8,282 bases of DNA from assembly GCA_018665505.1 (NCBI GenBank), contig JABJCS010000091.1, forward strand, positions 1 through 8,282. Reading direction: 5' to 3'. Of this stretch, positions 6,283-8,282 are shown piece after piece. Each line of letters opens with the position of its first letter. The stretch's first letter is position 1. This stretch comes from Alphaproteobacteria bacterium (lineage in GTDB: Bacteria; Pseudomonadota; Alphaproteobacteria; UBA8366). The notes beneath the pieces are model-generated. The model did no database searches and was not told the origin of the DNA. It was given only the letters and a program-made list of their open reading frames with translations. A program made the position numbers and the translations under genes.

Positions 6283-7929
6283 ATGGCTGAGGGACGCACC
6301 TATAAAGATCTGTGGGAACACATCGAGGAGCTGGATGAAGCGGGCCTGCTCTACCGGATCGATAAGCCGGTCAATAAGGACACGGAGATGCATCCGCTGG
6401 TCCGCTGGCAGTTCCGGGGCGGGATTCCGGAGGCGGAGCGCAAGGCCTTCTTGTTCACCAACGTCGTCGACAGTAAGGGGCGGAAGTACGACATCCCTGT
6501 CCTGATCGGTGGCTTGGCAGCCAATCCCGAGATTTACCGGATCGGGATGGCGGCGGAGTCATTGGACGATATCGGTCCGCTTTGGGATCGGGGCCTCAAT
6601 CATCCCGTGGCGACCAATGTGGTCGAGGAAGCGCCCTGCCAGGAAATCGTGCTGACGGGTGCCGAAGTGCAAGGGCCGGGCAACGGCCTCGACGCCTTGC
6701 CGATCCCGATCTCGACGCCGGGATATGACGTCGGGCCCTATTTCACGGCGGCGACCTGGATCACCAAGGATATCGACAGTAGCGTCCAGAACATGGGCGT
6801 CTATCGCGGCAATCTGAAAGCCGCCGACCGCCTTGCGGTCATGATGCAGATATCCACCCAGTCCGGCGGCTACAATCATTGGAAAGGCTACCAAAAGCGG
6901 AAGGAAAAGATGCCTGTCTGCATCATCCTCGGTTGCCCGCCGGTGGTGGAATATACCGGCCCTCAAAAAGTGAAATTGGGCGTCGATGAGTTGACCGTGG
7001 CCGGCGGTCTTGCAGGCGGTCCAATCAACACAGTGAAGGCGAAGACCGTCGACCTTTATGTGCCGGCTGAGGCACAGGTCGTCATCGAAGGATACATCGA
7101 TCCCGAATACCTGGAGCCTGAAGGCCCCTTCGGCGAATCCCACGGTTATATCGCGCTTGAGGAATACAACAACACGATGGATGTCACCGCCATCACCATG
7201 CAGAAGAAGCCGGTGGTGAGCTCGATCATAAGTCAGGTGACGCCGAGCGAGAGCAGCGTCATCAAGCGTGTCGCCTATGAGCCGATGTTCAAATCCTATC
7301 TTCGCGATACGCTCGGTATTCGCTGTGTGCAGAAGGTGTCGCTGCACGAACCTTTGACGAATCTCCGGCGATTCGTTGCGATCACTGTCGACCGGGATGC
7401 CAAGAAAACCGAGATATGGCGGGCGCTTATGGGCATTTCCTCCTATCAGGCCGCAGTTGGAAAATACTGTATAGCAATCAACGACGACATCGATCCGGAC
7501 AACGCGGACGCTATTCTCTGGGCCATGTCGTACCGGGCCAATCCGGTGAAGGATATTCAGATCATCGACTACCGGGCGCGCGGCCACGGCCCGGTCTTGA
7601 AAGAGGCCGACGAGGAGTCGACCATGCTCATCGACGCCACCCTCAAATACGATCTGCCGCCAGTGGCCTTGCCGACGAAAGAACACATGGAGCGGGCGAA
7701 AGACCTTTGGGAGGAGCTGGACCTGCCGCCGCTGACACCGGAAGTGCCATGGCACGGCTACTCGCTCGGCGATTGGAACTCCAAGTGGGAAGCCATGGCG
7801 CGGCGCGCCACGGACGGCGATTACCTGATCAACGGCGAGCGAACGGCCCAACTCAAGCAAAAGCTCGAAGACCCGCAAGTTTCGATCCGCGACGTGATGG
7901 GCGATGACTTCAATCCGGACGAGGAGTAG
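6283..7929 (+). CDS. UbiD-family decarboxylase (prenylated-FMN dependent)
   Basis: A 548-residue member of the UbiD family, which reversibly decarboxylates aromatic, heteroaromatic or alpha,beta-unsaturated acids using prenylated FMN plus a divalent metal. Visible landmarks: GLDALPIPISTPGYDVGPYFTAATW (135-159); NMGVYR with Asn170 (metal) and Arg175 (catalytic arginine); GYNHW with His199; LGCPP (216-220); Glu236 in GVDELTVAGGLAGGP (233-247), a probable metal/phosphate site; and PEGPFGESHGY, whose Glu280 and Glu285 match the catalytic glutamate pair of Fdc1-type enzymes. All expected catalytic residues are present. It is somewhat longer than classic UbiD or Fdc1 (about 500), closer to the roughly 60-kDa subunit reported for phthaloyl-CoA decarboxylase; this does not prove that substrate. 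The adjacent UbiX gene supplies the cofactor. The catabolic neighbours argue against a role in ubiquinone synthesis. Confidence 0.95.
   Translation: MAEGRTYKDLWEHIEELDEAGLLYRIDKPVNKDTEMHPLVRWQFRGGIPEAERKAFLFTNVVDSKGRKYDIPVLIGGLAANPEIYRIGMAAESLDDIGPLWDRGLNHPVATNVVEEAPCQEIVLTGAEVQGPGNGLDALPIPISTPGYDVGPYFTAATWITKDIDSSVQNMGVYRGNLKAADRLAVMMQISTQSGGYNHWKGYQKRKEKMPVCIILGCPPVVEYTGPQKVKLGVDELTVAGGLAGGPINTVKAKTVDLYVPAEAQVVIEGYIDPEYLEPEGPFGESHGYIALEEYNNTMDVTAITMQKKPVVSSIISQVTPSESSVIKRVAYEPMFKSYLRDTLGIRCVQKVSLHEPLTNLRRFVAITVDRDAKKTEIWRALMGISSYQAAVGKYCIAINDDIDPDNADAILWAMSYRANPVKDIQIIDYRARGHGPVLKEADEESTMLIDATLKYDLPPVALPTKEHMERAKDLWEELDLPPLTPEVPWHGYSLGDWNSKWEAMARRATDGDYLINGERTAQLKQKLEDPQVSIRDVMGDDFNPDEE
7921..7926 (+). 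promoter_or_regulatory. Shine-Dalgarno site for UbiX inside the UbiD 3' end
   Basis: GAGGAG forms the last two codons of the decarboxylase gene and lies 7 bases before the GTG at 7934. This arrangement, with a 4-base gap between genes, points to translational coupling and supports GTG as the start. Confidence 0.7.
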
Positions 7930-7933
7930 GGAC

Positions 7934-8282
7934 GTGGCCGACGCTCCCCAACGTCTCATTATCGGCATTTCCGGAGCTTCCGGGGTTATCTATGGCATCC
8001 GCATGTTGGAATTATTGCGGGATACACCGATTGAGACCCATCTAGTAATCTCGAAATCGGCGGAGATCACCGTCGCTTACGAGACCGACTGGAAAGCTGC
8101 CGACGTAAAGGCATTGGCGGACGTGGTCTACCCGGCAGCGGATATTGGTGCCGCGATCTCCTCGGGCTCCTTTAAGACTATGGGAATGGTGGTCGCCCCA
8201 TGCTCGATCCGCTCCATGGGCGAGATATCCTCCGGCGTGACCTCTTCGTTGCTTTCACGCGCCGCCGACGTGGTCCTGAAAG
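7934..8282 (+). CDS. ubiX: UbiX-type flavin prenyltransferase (3' end cut by window edge)
   Basis: UbiX enzymes attach a dimethylallyl group to FMN to make the prenylated FMN used by UbiD enzymes. The visible 116 residues start at GTG and cover most of the Rossmann-like flavoprotein fold. RLIIGISGASGVIYGIRMLELL (7-28) holds the nucleotide-binding loop with Ser16. Glu50 lies in AYET. SSGSFKTMGMVVAPCS (76-91) is the family signature, and LLSRAADVVLK (106-116) ends in Arg109 and Lys116, equivalent to the Arg/Lys pair of the prenyl-phosphate site. The usual full length is about 190-200 residues, so the last third lies outside the window. Classic UbiX has DNLL before the RAADV motif; here it reads SSLL, which may mark a paralogue dedicated to the degradative UbiD next door. 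Family call firm. Confidence 0.94.
   Translation, partial: MADAPQRLIIGISGASGVIYGIRMLELLRDTPIETHLVISKSAEITVAYETDWKAADVKALADVVYPAADIGAAISSGSFKTMGMVVAPCSIRSMGEISSGVTSSLLSRAADVVLK

Noticed and set aside
6196..6393. 66-residue N-terminal extension of the VOC protein
   Set aside because: It would run opposite the first codons of UbiD and across both promoters. The ATG at 6195 has a strong ribosome site and leads directly into the VOC fold.
6559..7968. Open frame of 469 codons on the minus strand across the UbiD gene
   Set aside because: It lies wholly opposite a well-supported UbiD gene, its translation is rich in His, Arg and Val with no family motif, and it is explained by GC-biased codon use leaving the opposite frame open.
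1..8282. Mobile element, phage or defence system, CRISPR array, tRNA or rRNA
   Set aside because: I found no transposase, integrase, terminal repeats, spaced direct-repeat array or RNA-gene features; base composition looks even across the window.

Overview
The window is GC-rich, densely coded chromosomal DNA. Protein style and codon use suggest an alphaproteobacterium, perhaps Rhodospirillales-like; this is an impression from the sequence, not a database result. There are eight protein genes: six complete and two cut by the window edges. I see no RNA gene, insertion sequence, CRISPR array or broken gene, and no stretch over 110 bases lacks a gene.

Layout, left to right: (1) a LysR-type regulator on the minus strand, missing only its last few residues at base 1; (2) a divergent promoter region with a clean LysR box, TTAT-N11-ATAA; (3) a plus-strand pair, an LLM-class (bacterial luciferase-like) flavin monooxygenase and an Old Yellow Enzyme of the YqjM type; (4) a minus-strand MFS transporter, convergent with the Old Yellow Enzyme gene at a junction of only 8 bases; (5) a plus-strand alpha/beta hydrolase, divergent from the transporter; (6) a minus-strand two-domain VOC/glyoxalase-like protein whose 3' end overlaps the hydrolase by 21 bases; (7) a plus-strand UbiD-family decarboxylase followed 4 bases later by a UbiX-type flavin prenyltransferase that runs off the right edge.

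The gene content reads as a catabolic locus for an organic acid or ester, probably aromatic or heterocyclic. The UbiX-like protein would make prenylated FMN for the UbiD-like decarboxylase. The hydrolase could release an acid from an ester, and the transporter could bring substrate in. The LLM protein could hydroxylate with O2, the Old Yellow Enzyme could reduce an activated C=C bond, and the VOC protein could act on an intermediate. The LysR protein probably controls at least the LLM gene. Enzyme families are well supported by visible motifs. The substrate and step order are inference, and whether all eight genes form one pathway is not shown, because the genes alternate in strand and form at least five transcription units.
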